Source of the DNA: Pseudomonadota bacterium | GTDB lineage: Bacteria > Pseudomonadota > Gammaproteobacteria > Steroidobacterales > Steroidobacteraceae | Assembly (NCBI GenBank): GCA_023433705.1 | Contig: JAEYUC010000051.1 | Location: forward strand, 1-64,000 | Reading direction: 5' to 3' | DNA length: 64,000 bases | Shown: positions 33,497 through 46,120 of the stretch, one piece after another | Layout: each line of letters starts with the position of its first letter | How positions within the stretch are numbered: position 1 is the stretch's first letter | The notes under the pieces: generated by a model | What the model saw: the letters and a program-made list of their open reading frames with translations, nothing else | Told to the model about the DNA's origin: nothing | The model's database searches: none | Program-made: the position numbers and the translations under genes

Positions 33497-33760
33497 ATGA
33501 AGATTAACGTCGCTCTCGCCGCCTCGATCGCGGCCCTCGCGCTGATGGCCTGCAGCAAGCAGGAAGCCGTTTCCACGGAAGCCGCTGCTCCGGTTGCTGA
33601 AGAAGCCGCTGCCGCCGCGTCGGAAGCCGCTGCCGCCACGACGGAAGCCGCCGAAGCCACCTCGGAAGCCGCCGCTGCCGCGACGGAAGCCGCCGCTGCC
33701 ACGGCTGAAGCCGCTGCTGCTCCGGCCGAGGCCGCCCCGGCGGAGACGCCGGCGCAGTAA
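33497..33760 (+). CDS. Small Ala/Glu-repeat lipoprotein (87 aa)
   Basis: A signal peptide with lipobox LMAC (Cys19) is followed by SKQEAVSTEAAAP and then about 60 residues of Ala with Glu and Thr/Ser in a four-to-six residue rhythm (EAAAATTEAAEATSEAAAAA). The mature protein should be a lipid-anchored, acidic, rod-like helix in the envelope, resembling Lpp-like spacers in design but not in sequence. The start at 33497 gives the signal peptide directly; the palindrome GGGGTACCCC (33484-33493) covers the ribosome site. A strong terminator follows, so it is a single-gene unit and likely well expressed. Function unknown. Confidence 0.8.
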   Translation: MKINVALAASIAALALMACSKQEAVSTEAAAPVAEEAAAAASEAAAATTEAAEATSEAAAAATEAAAATAEAAAAPAEAAPAETPAQ

Positions 33761-33804
33761 TCGATTTATCGATTATTGCCTCGAGCCTTCAGGCTCAATG
33801 ACGG

Positions 33805-33845
33805 CCCGGGCAGTACGTAACGACGTCTGCCCGGGTTTTGTCTTT
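33805..33845 (+). terminator. Intrinsic terminator of the small lipoprotein gene
   Basis: CCCGGGCAG (33805-33813) pairs with CTGCCCGGG (33827-33835) and is followed by TTTTGTCTTTT. A clear stem plus T-run. Confidence 0.85.
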
Positions 33846-33879
33846 TCTGGAAGTCGATTTTAGTTAGAGGGGCTTTCGC

Positions 33880-34410
33880 GTGACGGTCAGTGTTCGAGAT
33901 GCCCGCGGTGCCGACCGCGATCGTGAGTGGATAGAGCGCGCGTACCGCGACTATCTCGACGATCTGTCGCCGCTCAACACCGGGGTCTTCAACACGACCT
34001 CGCTCGGCGAGATCGGTTACAGCGAATCCGACCAGCTCGCCCGCTGGTTCGGCGATCCCTCCGTCAATCCGCTGATCATCATGCGCGGCGCCGACCCTGC
34101 CGGCTTCGCCATGGTCGCGCGCGGCGCGATGCCCGGCCGTCCGCCGGTCGATTACCGCATGGCGGAATTTTTCGTCGCGCGTGTTTACCGGCGCCGCGGC
34201 GTGGGCCGCTCGGCCGTCGAATTGATCCTCAACCGATTCGCGGGGCGCTGGGAGATCACCGAGTGCCTGCGCAATCCGGTCGCCGTGTCTTTCTGGCGCC
34301 GCGTCGTGGCCAACTACACGCAGGGGCGTTACCAGGAACGCGTCACGAACGGCGAGGTGCGCCAGGTGTTCGACTCCGGCAACTCGCGCGCCGCGAGCGC
34401 TACGAAGTGA
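33880..34410 (+). CDS. GNAT family N-acetyltransferase
   Basis: Transfers an acetyl group from acetyl-CoA to an unknown acceptor. The acetyl-CoA binding motif is RRRGVGRSA near residue 108, preceded by the strand MAEFFVARVY, and the C-terminal part has NPVAVSFWRRVVANYT typical of the family. Length is 176 residues. The start is GTG. Its stop overlaps the GTG start of the gamma-glutamyltransferase gene (GTGA), so the two are coupled, but a functional link is not obvious. Confidence 0.85.
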   Translation: MTVSVRDARGADRDREWIERAYRDYLDDLSPLNTGVFNTTSLGEIGYSESDQLARWFGDPSVNPLIIMRGADPAGFAMVARGAMPGRPPVDYRMAEFFVARVYRRRGVGRSAVELILNRFAGRWEITECLRNPVAVSFWRRVVANYTQGRYQERVTNGEVRQVFDSGNSRAASATK

Positions 34411-36134
34411 ATGCGTCGCGCCGGCTGTCCGCAGCTGTCGCGGCCCTGATCATCGCACCCATGGTCATGGAAGGTTCCGCCGCCGGTCCGCGTCCCAGCG
34501 GATCGCTCGTTCCCACGCGCTCGGAGGTCATCGCCACACACGGCATGGCGGCGACCAGTCATCCGCTCGTGAGCCAGATCGCGCTGGACGTGCTCAAACG
34601 CGGCGGCACCGCGGTCGACGCCGCGATCGCCGCCAACGCGGCCATCGGGTTGATGGAGCCGACGGGCAATGGCATCGGTGGCGACCTGTTCGCCATCGTC
34701 TGGGATGCGAAGTCCGGAAAGCTGCACGGACTCAACGCGAGCGGCCGCTCGCCGCAATCGCTGACGTTCGAGAAATTGCAGGCGGAGCTGAAGCGGCTCG
34801 ATCGCAAGACGATTCCGCCGACGGGGCCGTTGCCGGTCTCGGTGCCCGGCACCGTCGACGGGTGGTTCGAGTTGCACGGCAAGTTCGGCAAGCTGCCGAT
34901 GAAGGAACTGCTGCAGCCCGCGATCTCCTATGCGCGCGATGGATTTCCCGTCACCGAGGTCATCGCGGCGGGCTGGGCGACGAATGTCCGCACCCTCGCG
35001 AAGTTTCCGAACTTCGCGGAAACCTTCATGCCGAACGGCCGGGCGCCGGCCAAGGGCGAGATCTTCCGTAATCCGCTGCTCGCGGACACGTTGTCGCGCA
35101 TCGCCGAGGGCGGGCGCGACGCGTTCTACAAGGGCGACATCGCGCAGCGCATCGGGAATTACATGCGCGCGAACGGCGGTTACCTCACGGCCGCGGACCT
35201 GGCCGCGCACCGCTCCGAGTGGGTGGAGCCGGTGTCCACTAACTACCGTGGATACGACGTGTGGGAGCTGCCGCCCAACACGCAGGGCGTCGCGGCGCTG
35301 CAGATGCTCAACATTCTCGAGGGATACGACATCAGGTCGATGGGTTTCGGCAGCGCCGACTACCTGCACGCGTTCGTCGAGGCCAAGAAACTGGCGTTCG
35401 AAGACCGCGCGCGTTATTACGCGGATCCGGGGTTCGCGAAGATTCCGCTGAAGACGCTGCTGTCGAAGGACTACGCGGCGAAGCGCCGCGGACTCATCGA
35501 CTCGAAGAAGGCCGCGCGCGAGTATCCCGTCGACACCAAGGCTCTCGACCAGAGCGACACCATCTACATGACCGTGGCCGACGCCGCGGGCAACATGGTG
35601 TCGCTGATCCAGAGCAACTACCGCGGCCTGGGTTCGGGCATGACGCCCGACGGCTGCGGTTTCATCCTGCAGGATCGCGGCGAGCTGTTCTCGATGACGC
35701 CGGGCCACGCGAATGTGTACGCGCCCGGAAAGCGGCCCTTCCACACCATCATTCCCGCGTTCGTCACGAAGGACGGCAAACCCTGGCTGTCGTTCGGCGT
35801 CATGGGCGGCGGCATGCAGCCGCAGGGTCACGCGCAAATCGTCGTGAACCTCGTCGACTTCGGCATGAACTTCCAGGAAGCCGGCGATGCGCCGCGCGTG
35901 CGTCACGAGGGCTCGAGCGAACCCACGGACGAGAGGATGCGCGACGGCGGCGAGGTACTGCTCGAGCAAGGTTTCCCGCTCGATGTCGTGAAATCACTGC
36001 AGGCCCGTGGTCACAAGGTGACCGTCAGGAACGATGGCGGGTTTGGCGGTTACCAGGCCATCCATCGAAATGCGGAAGGGGTGTATTTCGGGGCGTCCGA
36101 GTCGCGCAAGGACGGCGCGGCCCAGGGTTACTGA
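34407..36134 (+). CDS. ggt: Gamma-glutamyltransferase (periplasmic)
   Basis: An N-terminal nucleophile hydrolase that cleaves gamma-glutamyl bonds, as in glutathione. The precursor of 575 residues has a signal peptide (MNASRRLSAAVAALIIAPMV with a following AAG site). The large subunit shows GGTAVDAAIAANAAIGLMEP and GNGIGGDLFAIVWD. Autoprocessing should occur before Thr385 in SDTIYMTVADAAGN, making Thr385 the N-terminus and nucleophile of the small subunit; GLGSGMTPDG and GGGMQPQGHAQIVVN follow as expected. The GTG start at 34407 overlaps the GNAT stop and directly yields the signal peptide, which supports it over longer frames. Confidence 0.92.
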   Translation: MNASRRLSAAVAALIIAPMVMEGSAAGPRPSGSLVPTRSEVIATHGMAATSHPLVSQIALDVLKRGGTAVDAAIAANAAIGLMEPTGNGIGGDLFAIVWDAKSGKLHGLNASGRSPQSLTFEKLQAELKRLDRKTIPPTGPLPVSVPGTVDGWFELHGKFGKLPMKELLQPAISYARDGFPVTEVIAAGWATNVRTLAKFPNFAETFMPNGRAPAKGEIFRNPLLADTLSRIAEGGRDAFYKGDIAQRIGNYMRANGGYLTAADLAAHRSEWVEPVSTNYRGYDVWELPPNTQGVAALQMLNILEGYDIRSMGFGSADYLHAFVEAKKLAFEDRARYYADPGFAKIPLKTLLSKDYAAKRRGLIDSKKAAREYPVDTKALDQSDTIYMTVADAAGNMVSLIQSNYRGLGSGMTPDGCGFILQDRGELFSMTPGHANVYAPGKRPFHTIIPAFVTKDGKPWLSFGVMGGGMQPQGHAQIVVNLVDFGMNFQEAGDAPRVRHEGSSEPTDERMRDGGEVLLEQGFPLDVVKSLQARGHKVTVRNDGGFGGYQAIHRNAEGVYFGASESRKDGAAQGY

Positions 36135-36145
36135 CCGCCCTGCCC

Positions 36146-36169
36146 GGGGACAGACTTCAAGTCTGCCCC
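36146..36169. repeat. Short GGGGACAG-type palindrome after ggt
   Basis: GGGGACAGACTT and AAGTCTGCCCCC form an imperfect inverted repeat 11 bases after the ggt stop. It shares the GGGGACAG end with the RAYT repeats but not the ATTTAT core, so it belongs to a related or different family. It could act as a transcription-end hairpin. The remaining sequence to 36317 holds no gene. Confidence 0.6.
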
Positions 36170-36317
36170 CTTCCGTGAAACCGTTTCGCGGGCTCCGGCC
36201 ACTCACGTCTGTTGGCGTCGGTGGTCCGGATTGCGCGGGCCTTGTTTACCGATTGCGAGAGCCCGGCTTCGAATCCTCAGGGGAATCCGGGCCATCGACG
36301 CCGACTGACACCACCGC

Positions 36318-38282
36318 TCACTGGATCGCCGGAATCCCGAGATGAATCGAATCCTCGGGAGTTCCGAATTCCGACGCCTTCGGCCGGCGCGTAGTCGGCG
36401 CCAGCTTGCCCGAGTGGATCGCTTCGATCCGCGCGTGCGTCGCCTTCGCCGCGGCGACGAGCTCGGGGTAGGGGCGATCGGTGACGTCTATCCACCCGAT
36501 GTTGTAGTTCTCGCCGTCGCGCCGGCCGGTCGCGGGTTGATCTATCCACTGGTACCAGTGCGTGCCGACGATCGCGGGATGCGCGGCCGCGTTCTCGACG
36601 TAATACGAGTAGGCGACACCGCGCTCCGCCTGGTTCATCGTCTGCACGAGTCCGGGCGCGAGGCCGCCCCAGGGCACGCCGAAATGGAACTCGCCGATCA
36701 GGATCGGCAGATCCTGGATCTCGTACACGCGATCGATGAAATCCTTCGGCGGCGCCCAGCGGTACTTGTTCATGCTGTACACGTCGAAGCCGCGCGCGAG
36801 CGCGATGACGTCGTCGGGCGGCGTGCCGCCGAAACGGATGCCGAGGTGCAGATGGTTGGGGTCGTGCCGGCGCACTGCGGCGTTCACAACCTCGAGGTAC
36901 CGCCGAAACGCCGCGTGCACCATGGCCTTGCGCGCCGCGGGCGTGTCGCCTTTCGCGAGCCCGGCGCGAAAACGCTGCTGCAGCACGCTGGCAGGCCCGG
37001 CGAGCACCAGATCCACGAGCTGGCTCTCGCGCCCCGGCCACGGGGGTTCGTTGCCTATGAAGTAACCGATCATCCACGGATCGTCCTTGCGCGGCGCGAG
37101 CTGCCGCGCGGCATCGGCATCCACGCGCCGCGAGAATTCGTCCGAGTAAACGTCGGGCAATCCCATGATCGCGCCTTCGATCATCTGCCAGCCGCGCAGG
37201 GGATAGACGTACGGGACCCGCGCGGGCAGGCTCGCTGGCAACTCGTCGTTGAGCGCCGGGCCGTACGCGGTATTGAGGCCCCATGTCCGCATGCGGCGCG
37301 ATGTCAGCATCGCGCTCTCCGCGCGCCAGTTGCGGCCGAAACGCTTCATCAGGTTGGCGGCGTAGAAAGACACTGGATCGCGGAGGGCATTGCCGGTCGC
37401 GCCGGGCGCGAACTCCTGCGTCGCCGTCGGGATGCTCGCGAACAGTTTGTCCCGCCCGACGATCTGCGTGAAAGGCGGCTCCGCGCCCGCGCCATTGACG
37501 CCCGCCGACCAGAAGCGGCAACCGGCGGGATCGACGAACCACCAGCGATTGTCGATCTTCTCGACGCGGAAGAAACCGCTCGCCCGCCGCCGGTCGCTTT
37601 CAAAGCCACCGTAACGACACGCAGGCACGTTCTTCGGCACGAGCATCCGCGCTTCCTGGCTCCACTCGCGCACCAGCACCGCGGTGTCGCGCGCCTTGCC
37701 GGGCCAGTCGACGTGTCTGTACTGCCCGTAATCGTCGATGAGCGGCGCGCCGCCATCGAGGATCGCGTCGCCCACGTCCGTCTTCGACAGGCTCACCTTG
37801 CGGATCTCGAGCGTCGCCGCTCGCGCCGGATAACGCATCGTCACGCCGAGCGCTCGCACGTTGCGCACGGGTCCGTGGCCGCCGGCCTCGATGTTGATCC
37901 AGTAGCTGGCGCGCGGCTGATTGACCGTGGACGCCAGTTCGTCGGCATCGCCGAGCCCCTGCCGATAGAACCGCAGCGGAATCGAAGCGCGTGTCCAGAC
38001 GTTGGCGAATGGATGAAGGCGCTTGGAGACCGTGCCGTCGTCGCCGATCAGCGCGAGCTCGAAGCGCTGGCTCGTCGAGGCGCGGTATTCGAGCACCAGG
38101 AATTCGAAGCCGCTCCAGTCGGAAGGCAGCTGCTGATCGAATGCGGACAGCGGCCACTGCGTCGAAGCCACGTCCGAGGCGAATACCGCTTTCTGTGGCG
38201 CCGCTCGCGCGCTGACTACCTGCAGGACGATGGCCGCGACGAGCGCGGCGTACTTCAGAAAACCCCGGGTATGAAGCGCCAT
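36318..38282 (-). CDS. Secreted clan GH-A glycoside hydrolase (agarase/beta-galactosidase-like)
   Basis: A 654-residue secreted protein with a signal peptide (MALHTRGFLKYAALVAAIVL, ending near ARA), an N-terminal beta-sandwich region and a C-terminal TIM barrel. Catalytic residues of clan GH-A are visible: acid/base Glu in FIGNEPPW and nucleophile Glu in LIGEFHFG. The entry to the barrel (WFVDPAGCRFWSAGVNGAG, RMRTWGLNTAYGP) is reminiscent of beta-agarases (GH50) and some GH42/GH2-like enzymes, but the family number is not certain. GGAAGGTGAA precedes the ATG. The start lies 28 bases inside the end of the upstream membrane-protein gene, so the two are coupled. Substrate: probably an extracellular polysaccharide. 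Confidence 0.8.
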   Translation of the reverse strand: MALHTRGFLKYAALVAAIVLQVVSARAAPQKAVFASDVASTQWPLSAFDQQLPSDWSGFEFLVLEYRASTSQRFELALIGDDGTVSKRLHPFANVWTRASIPLRFYRQGLGDADELASTVNQPRASYWINIEAGGHGPVRNVRALGVTMRYPARAATLEIRKVSLSKTDVGDAILDGGAPLIDDYGQYRHVDWPGKARDTAVLVREWSQEARMLVPKNVPACRYGGFESDRRRASGFFRVEKIDNRWWFVDPAGCRFWSAGVNGAGAEPPFTQIVGRDKLFASIPTATQEFAPGATGNALRDPVSFYAANLMKRFGRNWRAESAMLTSRRMRTWGLNTAYGPALNDELPASLPARVPYVYPLRGWQMIEGAIMGLPDVYSDEFSRRVDADAARQLAPRKDDPWMIGYFIGNEPPWPGRESQLVDLVLAGPASVLQQRFRAGLAKGDTPAARKAMVHAAFRRYLEVVNAAVRRHDPNHLHLGIRFGGTPPDDVIALARGFDVYSMNKYRWAPPKDFIDRVYEIQDLPILIGEFHFGVPWGGLAPGLVQTMNQAERGVAYSYYVENAAAHPAIVGTHWYQWIDQPATGRRDGENYNIGWIDVTDRPYPELVAAAKATHARIEAIHSGKLAPTTRRPKASEFGTPEDSIHLGIPAIQ

Positions 38283-39406
38283 TTCACCTTCCGCATGTAC
38301 TCCGCGTAGCCGTTGTCGAGCATCAACAGGTGCCGTTCCTCCGTGAGCGCGCGCAGCACGTAGATCGCGGTCCATCCGAAGAGGCCGATGAAGAACATGG
38401 CTACCGGAAAGCCCTCGACCGTGAACACGCCGATCAAGCCGGGGATCGCGCCTATCCACCACGCGAGATTCTTGGCCGCATACGCCGGATGCCGGACGAA
38501 CGCGTACGGCCCGTGGGTCACGATGCCGCGATTGGTCAGGTTGCTCGCCTTGAAGCCGAGCGCCACCGACGCCCACGAGAAGATGCCCATCGCCACGAGG
38601 ATGCAGACGTTCGCCGCGAAGTGCGCGGCGTCGTTCGCGAACTGCGGAAAATCGCTGCTCTGCCACGGAAACAACTGGCTCGTGAACCCGTTGAACGGCG
38701 GATAACACGCGAGGCAGACGGCCCAGCCGAAGAACGTCGGATCCACGCTCAGGATCCGGTTCTTGAGTGCGGGCGTTTCGACGATGTAGCCCATCGTGAA
38801 CAGGAACGTGTCGACGAAAAGTATGAGCTGGAAGCAGGTCCAGAACAGCGCGGAATCGAACAGTACCCGGCCGCTCGCGCCGTCACCGATGCTGTTCCAC
38901 AGGTTCACGACGGAGCCGGTCATGTCGCCGATGTGACCCAGGCACCAGTTGATCATGAGCGGTGCAAAGAAGAACTTGAGCAGCAGTGCGAGCGCGGCCT
39001 GTCTGGCGGCAGGCGAAAGCGCGCCGCGCAGCGGCAGCGCCATGGGCCGCCGCGCGCGAGCGGCCATCCGCGCGCGCGACGCCGGGCGGAACATGCGCAG
39101 CACGCTGAACCACAGTCCCTGCAGGAAGATGGATGCCTTGGAGCGCATCCACGGATGACGCGCATAGAAGGGGATCAGTACGATCGCGTACAGCGCGATC
39201 AGCGCGACGAACAGTTCCCGCACGTCGATCGAGAAGAGTTGCGCGCGCAGGATGTTGCGATGGAACTGGCTCACGGACGTGACGATCCACCAGGCCAGTC
39301 CGACGAAGCCGAGCGTGGAAAAGTAGTTCGCCGCGAAGCGGCGGCTGACGATGTTGCCGATCACGCTCGAGAGAAAAGTCGGCTTGGCGGTCAGTTCGCC
39401 CGTCAT
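38255..39406 (-). CDS. Multi-helix membrane protein with ICMT/PEMT-like methyltransferase C-terminus
   Basis: A protein of 383 residues with at least eight hydrophobic segments. The C-terminal part carries the pattern of isoprenylcysteine/phospholipid methyltransferases: GPYAFVRHPAYAAKNLAWW and, after one more helix, LTEERHLLMLDNGYAEYMRK, where RHP and the Glu-Arg-His are cofactor-binding in the family. Typical ICMT proteins have only 150-250 residues, so the N-terminal half is extra. The ATG at 39406 is chosen; a GTG at 39424 is possible. It overlaps the start of the glycoside hydrolase gene by 28 bases. The methylated substrate is unknown. Confidence 0.7.
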   Translation of the reverse strand: MTGELTAKPTFLSSVIGNIVSRRFAANYFSTLGFVGLAWWIVTSVSQFHRNILRAQLFSIDVRELFVALIALYAIVLIPFYARHPWMRSKASIFLQGLWFSVLRMFRPASRARMAARARRPMALPLRGALSPAARQAALALLLKFFFAPLMINWCLGHIGDMTGSVVNLWNSIGDGASGRVLFDSALFWTCFQLILFVDTFLFTMGYIVETPALKNRILSVDPTFFGWAVCLACYPPFNGFTSQLFPWQSSDFPQFANDAAHFAANVCILVAMGIFSWASVALGFKASNLTNRGIVTHGPYAFVRHPAYAAKNLAWWIGAIPGLIGVFTVEGFPVAMFFIGLFGWTAIYVLRALTEERHLLMLDNGYAEYMRKVKWRFIPGVF

Positions 39407-39479
39407 TGCGGCCGATTCTCGCACGAGATGCGCGATGGGTTCACCGGTCGACGCCCGGGCAGCCGCCTGCAGCCGCTTT

Positions 39480-40568
39480 TCAGCCTTTCAGCGGCAGCGT
39501 GATGTTGAACGTCGTGCCCACGCCGGCGGTCGATTCGCACTCGATCCGGCCACCGTGGGCATCGACGATGCCCTTGGCGATGAACAGGCCCAGTCCCGTG
39601 CCGGTCTTCTGCAGCTTGCGGCTGGCCGAGTAATACGGATCGAAGATGTGGGGCAGGTCCTCACACGAGATACCCGGACCGCTGTCCGAGATCTCGATGT
39701 GCGCATTGCCGCCCTGCGTGCGGCTCGTCACCTTGATCGTGTCGCCGGGCCTGCAGAACTTCACCGCGTTGCCGATCAGGTTCTGGAAGAGTTGCATGAG
39801 CCGCGCGCGGTCGGCCTCGGTGCGCACGACGTCCGTCCCCGGGTCGTAGCCGAGTTCGAGGCCCTTCTCGCGCGCCGGCGCCTCGTGCACGGTGACGACT
39901 TCGCGCAGGACCTCGTTGACGATCACGCTCGATGGATTGATCGAGAGCTGGCCCGAGCGCAGGTTCACGATGTCCATGAGATCGCCGATCATCCGGTTCA
40001 TCTGTTCCACGTTGCGGCGGATGCGCAGGTGCTGCTCGCGCACCTGTTCGGGCGTGAGGTTGTACTTCGGATTGAGCAACATCGAGGTCGTCGTGTGGAT
40101 CACCGCGAGCGGCGTGCGCAGGTCGTGCGAAACGATCGCGAGCACGTCCTCGCGGGAGCGCACCTCCTGCGCGAGTTTCTGCCGCTCACGATAGACGTCG
40201 AGGAACAGCTTCACTTTCTGGCGCAGCAGTTCGGGGTCGACCGGCGTACTCAATACATCGGCTGCGCCGCTGTCCCGACCGCGAAGGATCGGCGAGTCGT
40301 TGATGTCCGCATCCGCGATGAAGATGGTCGGAATGCCCTTGGGTTTTGCCGTGTCGCGCGCGACCTCGGCGAGCTCGACGCCGTTGATCCGGGATTTGTG
40401 CACGGTCACGACCGCGAGCGCGATGTCATGGAGCTGCAGGTGCCCGCGCGCCTCCGACGCCGACGAGGCGGTGAGGAATTCGAGGTCATCGGCACGCAGC
40501 ATCGCCACCAGGGCGGGCAGGTTTTCGTCGGCATCGTCGACCAGCAGGACCTTGATGGATTCGGTCAT
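39480..40568 (-). CDS. Sensor histidine kinase with degenerate N-terminal receiver domain
   Basis: The first about 125 residues have a receiver fold (VLLVDDADENLPALVAML, acidic pair Asp11-Asp12), but the phosphoacceptor position is Thr55 (AVVTVHKSRINGVEL) and the conserved Lys before Pro is Thr (LSTPVDPELL). A short linker leads to the HisKA domain with the H-box IVSHDLRTPLAVI, then the ATPase domain with the N-box LFQNLIGNAVKF, G1 DSGPGI and G2 GTGLGL. There is no membrane segment, so it is cytoplasmic. The ATG at 40568 removes an unsupported N-terminal stretch. No partner regulator gene is adjacent. Kinase activity is likely; the receiver probably senses by protein contact rather than phosphorylation. 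Confidence 0.87.
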   Translation of the reverse strand: MTESIKVLLVDDADENLPALVAMLRADDLEFLTASSASEARGHLQLHDIALAVVTVHKSRINGVELAEVARDTAKPKGIPTIFIADADINDSPILRGRDSGAADVLSTPVDPELLRQKVKLFLDVYRERQKLAQEVRSREDVLAIVSHDLRTPLAVIHTTTSMLLNPKYNLTPEQVREQHLRIRRNVEQMNRMIGDLMDIVNLRSGQLSINPSSVIVNEVLREVVTVHEAPAREKGLELGYDPGTDVVRTEADRARLMQLFQNLIGNAVKFCRPGDTIKVTSRTQGGNAHIEISDSGPGISCEDLPHIFDPYYSASRKLQKTGTGLGLFIAKGIVDAHGGRIECESTAGVGTTFNITLPLKG

Positions 40569-40602
40569 TGTTAGCGGAAGCCCCCGGTCAGAATTCCGGA
40601 GT

Positions 40603-41343
40603 TTACTGGGTGCGGGGCGCAACAGCGGGTGCGGGGGCGCCGGCTATCTCGGCCAGCCGAATCCTACGTTCGAATTCGCGGATGTGCGCGGCGCATTCGG
40701 AGCGTTGCGCCTGGAGGAGCATGTGAGGTCCATCGAGCGAAGCGAGTTCGGCGTTCCGGGCGAGAGCGAGGACTTCGTCGGCCGCGGACTCCGGTACGAG
40801 CCGGTCGGAGCGGGCACGCAGGTACAGAACGGGAAGGGTGACATTGCGCAGTCGTTCGCGCATGTCCAGTTCCGACATCGCGCGCAGGCGCGCGGTGAGT
40901 GTCCCCGACGAAACGTGCGACAAGGCGCGCTCCAGTGCGGCGCGCAGCCCAGGCGTGGAGAACTTGCCTAACAAGACGCGCTGCGCGACGACCACGGGCA
41001 ACAGTTTGGGCGACGCGAAGACCGTCAGCGGCTTCAACAGGCTCAGCAGTCTGTTCGGGCAGGCCGCGAAGGATGCGCACAGGATCAGGCCCATGAGATT
41101 CGGCGGCGCATTCGCGGCGATGGATATCGCGACCGGACCCGAAAACGATTCGCCGAGCAGCAGGAACGGGCGATCCTTCGGCAGCTCCCGCCGCGCGATT
41201 TCCACGTGCTGCGCATAGGTCGCCCGGCGATCCGGGTAACTCACGACGGTGCAGTCGAAATCCGGCTCCAGGACTCGAAGCGCTGGAGCAAACAACTCCC
41301 CGGTTCCGTCCATGCCGGGCAGGAGCACGAGAGCGGGTTTCAT
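40603..41343 (-). CDS. Alpha/beta hydrolase
   Basis: A 246-residue cytoplasmic hydrolase. The nucleophile elbow is GESFSG with Ser66; the acid is probably the Asp of ARSDRLVP and the base the His of DGPHMLLQ near residue 214. LVLLPGMDGTGELFAP near the N-terminus is the oxyanion region. Pattern and length fit esterases or thioesterase-like hydrolases, but no substrate can be named. The stop lies 35 bases upstream of the kinase start on the same strand, so they may form a transcription unit. Confidence 0.82.
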   Translation of the reverse strand: MKPALVLLPGMDGTGELFAPALRVLEPDFDCTVVSYPDRRATYAQHVEIARRELPKDRPFLLLGESFSGPVAISIAANAPPNLMGLILCASFAACPNRLLSLLKPLTVFASPKLLPVVVAQRVLLGKFSTPGLRAALERALSHVSSGTLTARLRAMSELDMRERLRNVTLPVLYLRARSDRLVPESAADEVLALARNAELASLDGPHMLLQAQRSECAAHIREFERRIRLAEIAGAPAPAVAPRTQ

Positions 41344-43162
41344 GATCCGATTCTACTGAACGGACACTGAACGAGTAGATAGAAACGGCGAAGCGACATT
41401 TGCTGGCAAGTTAGACGGTCTCGCGGCTAGAATGAAGCGGTACCCGGACAATCAGGGATGTGACAATGCGTCTGAGCATCGCGTCGGGACTGATCGCGGC
41501 GATCCTGCTGGCCGGCTGCGGAGGAGATGATGGCGGTTCCGGCGATCCGGATACCCCGGCGGTGGGATACCTGATTGCCGGCGGCGCGCGGGGCGTTCGC
41601 TACCAAACCGCGACTCAATCGGGATTCACGGACGCTTCCGGCGCTTTCCGTTACATGCCCGGCGAAACCGTTCGCTTCTCGGTGGGCGGTATCGAGCTGG
41701 GCTCGGCGACGGGCGCCCACCGGATCACCCTCTTCACGCTGGCCGGGGCATCGCAGCCGACCACCGAAGCGGAGCTGCGCCGCGAGCTCGACCGCGCGCT
41801 GCGCGTGCAGACGCCATTCCTGCGCGCCGTCAACCTCGCGCGTTTTCTGCTGGTGCTCGACGCGGATGGCACACCCGAAAACGGGCTCGACGTTTCGGCC
41901 GCGGGAGCGGCCCTTGCCAATGCGTCCCTGGATTTCGGCCAGGGGTTGTACCCGTTCGCCAGCCGGCTCGAGGCCCTGCAGGTACCGAAAACCGAAAATA
42001 TTCCCTACTGGCGACCCGTCGCACACCTGTACCGCGTGGAAAACATCGCGGTTTCCGCGCGGGTTCCCGCGCTGGTTCAGAGACGCGGCCCAATCTTCGG
42101 CACCGATGTCACGTACAGCTATCGCGACGATGGTCTGCGCGAAACGCAATCCGAGGACAGCACGCTCGATGGCATTCCTGAATACCTCACTCGTGTCGAA
42201 TACGACTCGATGGGGCGGCCCGTGTCCTCGCAGCAGGAGTATGTCAGTCCGATCGCCGGCTTCGGCTATCTTGCGCTGTCGACGTACGTATACGACCCGC
42301 GCGGCCGCTTCCTGCGGCAGGACAGCGAGCTCGACGTGGGGGGTAATGGCACGGTCGAATCAGTCGTGACGGGCGAAGTCGAGGGCGGGCCTGCCGAGGA
42401 TTTCGTGCGTCAGACCTTCCGCACGGACGTCGATTTCGATGGAGTCGCGGACACCATCGAGATTTACGAATCGAGCCTCGACCGTGCGCTGCTCGTCCGG
42501 ACATCGTCCGCACGCATCGACGAGGGCGCCGACGGAACCATCAACTACAGTTACGAGGAAGTAGCGGATTTCGACGAGCGCGAACGCATCTCGATGGTGA
42601 CCAACGAGACCGACAACGATGGTGACGGGATCACGGACTACCGGGCGGCGATCGTATTCACGTATACGGACACGCCGCGCACCGCCCGTAGCGAGGAGTC
42701 GATCGATTTCGATGGCGATGGTGTCATCGACCAGATGACGATCACGACACGCGACCTCGATGACGCCGGCAACGATCTGAATCGCTTGATCGAAGACGAC
42801 TACAACGCCGACGGCATCGTCGACTACCGGTCGACGATGGTGTCGACCTTCGACGGCGAGCGCCGTCGCCTCACGGCCGTCGAAGACCTGGACTACACCG
42901 CCGACGGGATCATCGAACACCGCAAAAGCGAGACGCAGTCGTACGCGCCCTCGGGAGGCGTTCTGAACTACCGGCTGGATGTCGATTGGTTGGCGGATGG
43001 TCTCATCGATCAACGTCAAGAGCAGCGCTACGACTACGGCACCGGAGGCGAACTGCTCGGCTGGGGCGACTACGACCTCGACGAGTCGTCCGACACTCCA
43101 AGGCTGTGGATGACCATCGAGAACACCACTTTCGCGGACGGTGTGCGCGCGCTGGCGCAGAG

Positions 43163-46027
<2,865 letters not shown>

Positions 46028-46120
46028 GTTTCGAGCGCGATATCTCGCGCGATCGTTGCGAAACAGCAGAGTTTAAGCGGGGAGGGTGGTCCGGGTATAA
46101 CCAGTACCCGGGCGCGCCGA

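Noticed and set aside
36223..36293. tRNA-like segment: GGTCCGG and CCGGGCC could form a 7-bp acceptor stem around a CTTCGAATC motif
   Set aside because: The T-stem does not pair on either strand, the length (71) is short, and no proper D or anticodon arm forms. Chance GC-rich complementarity.
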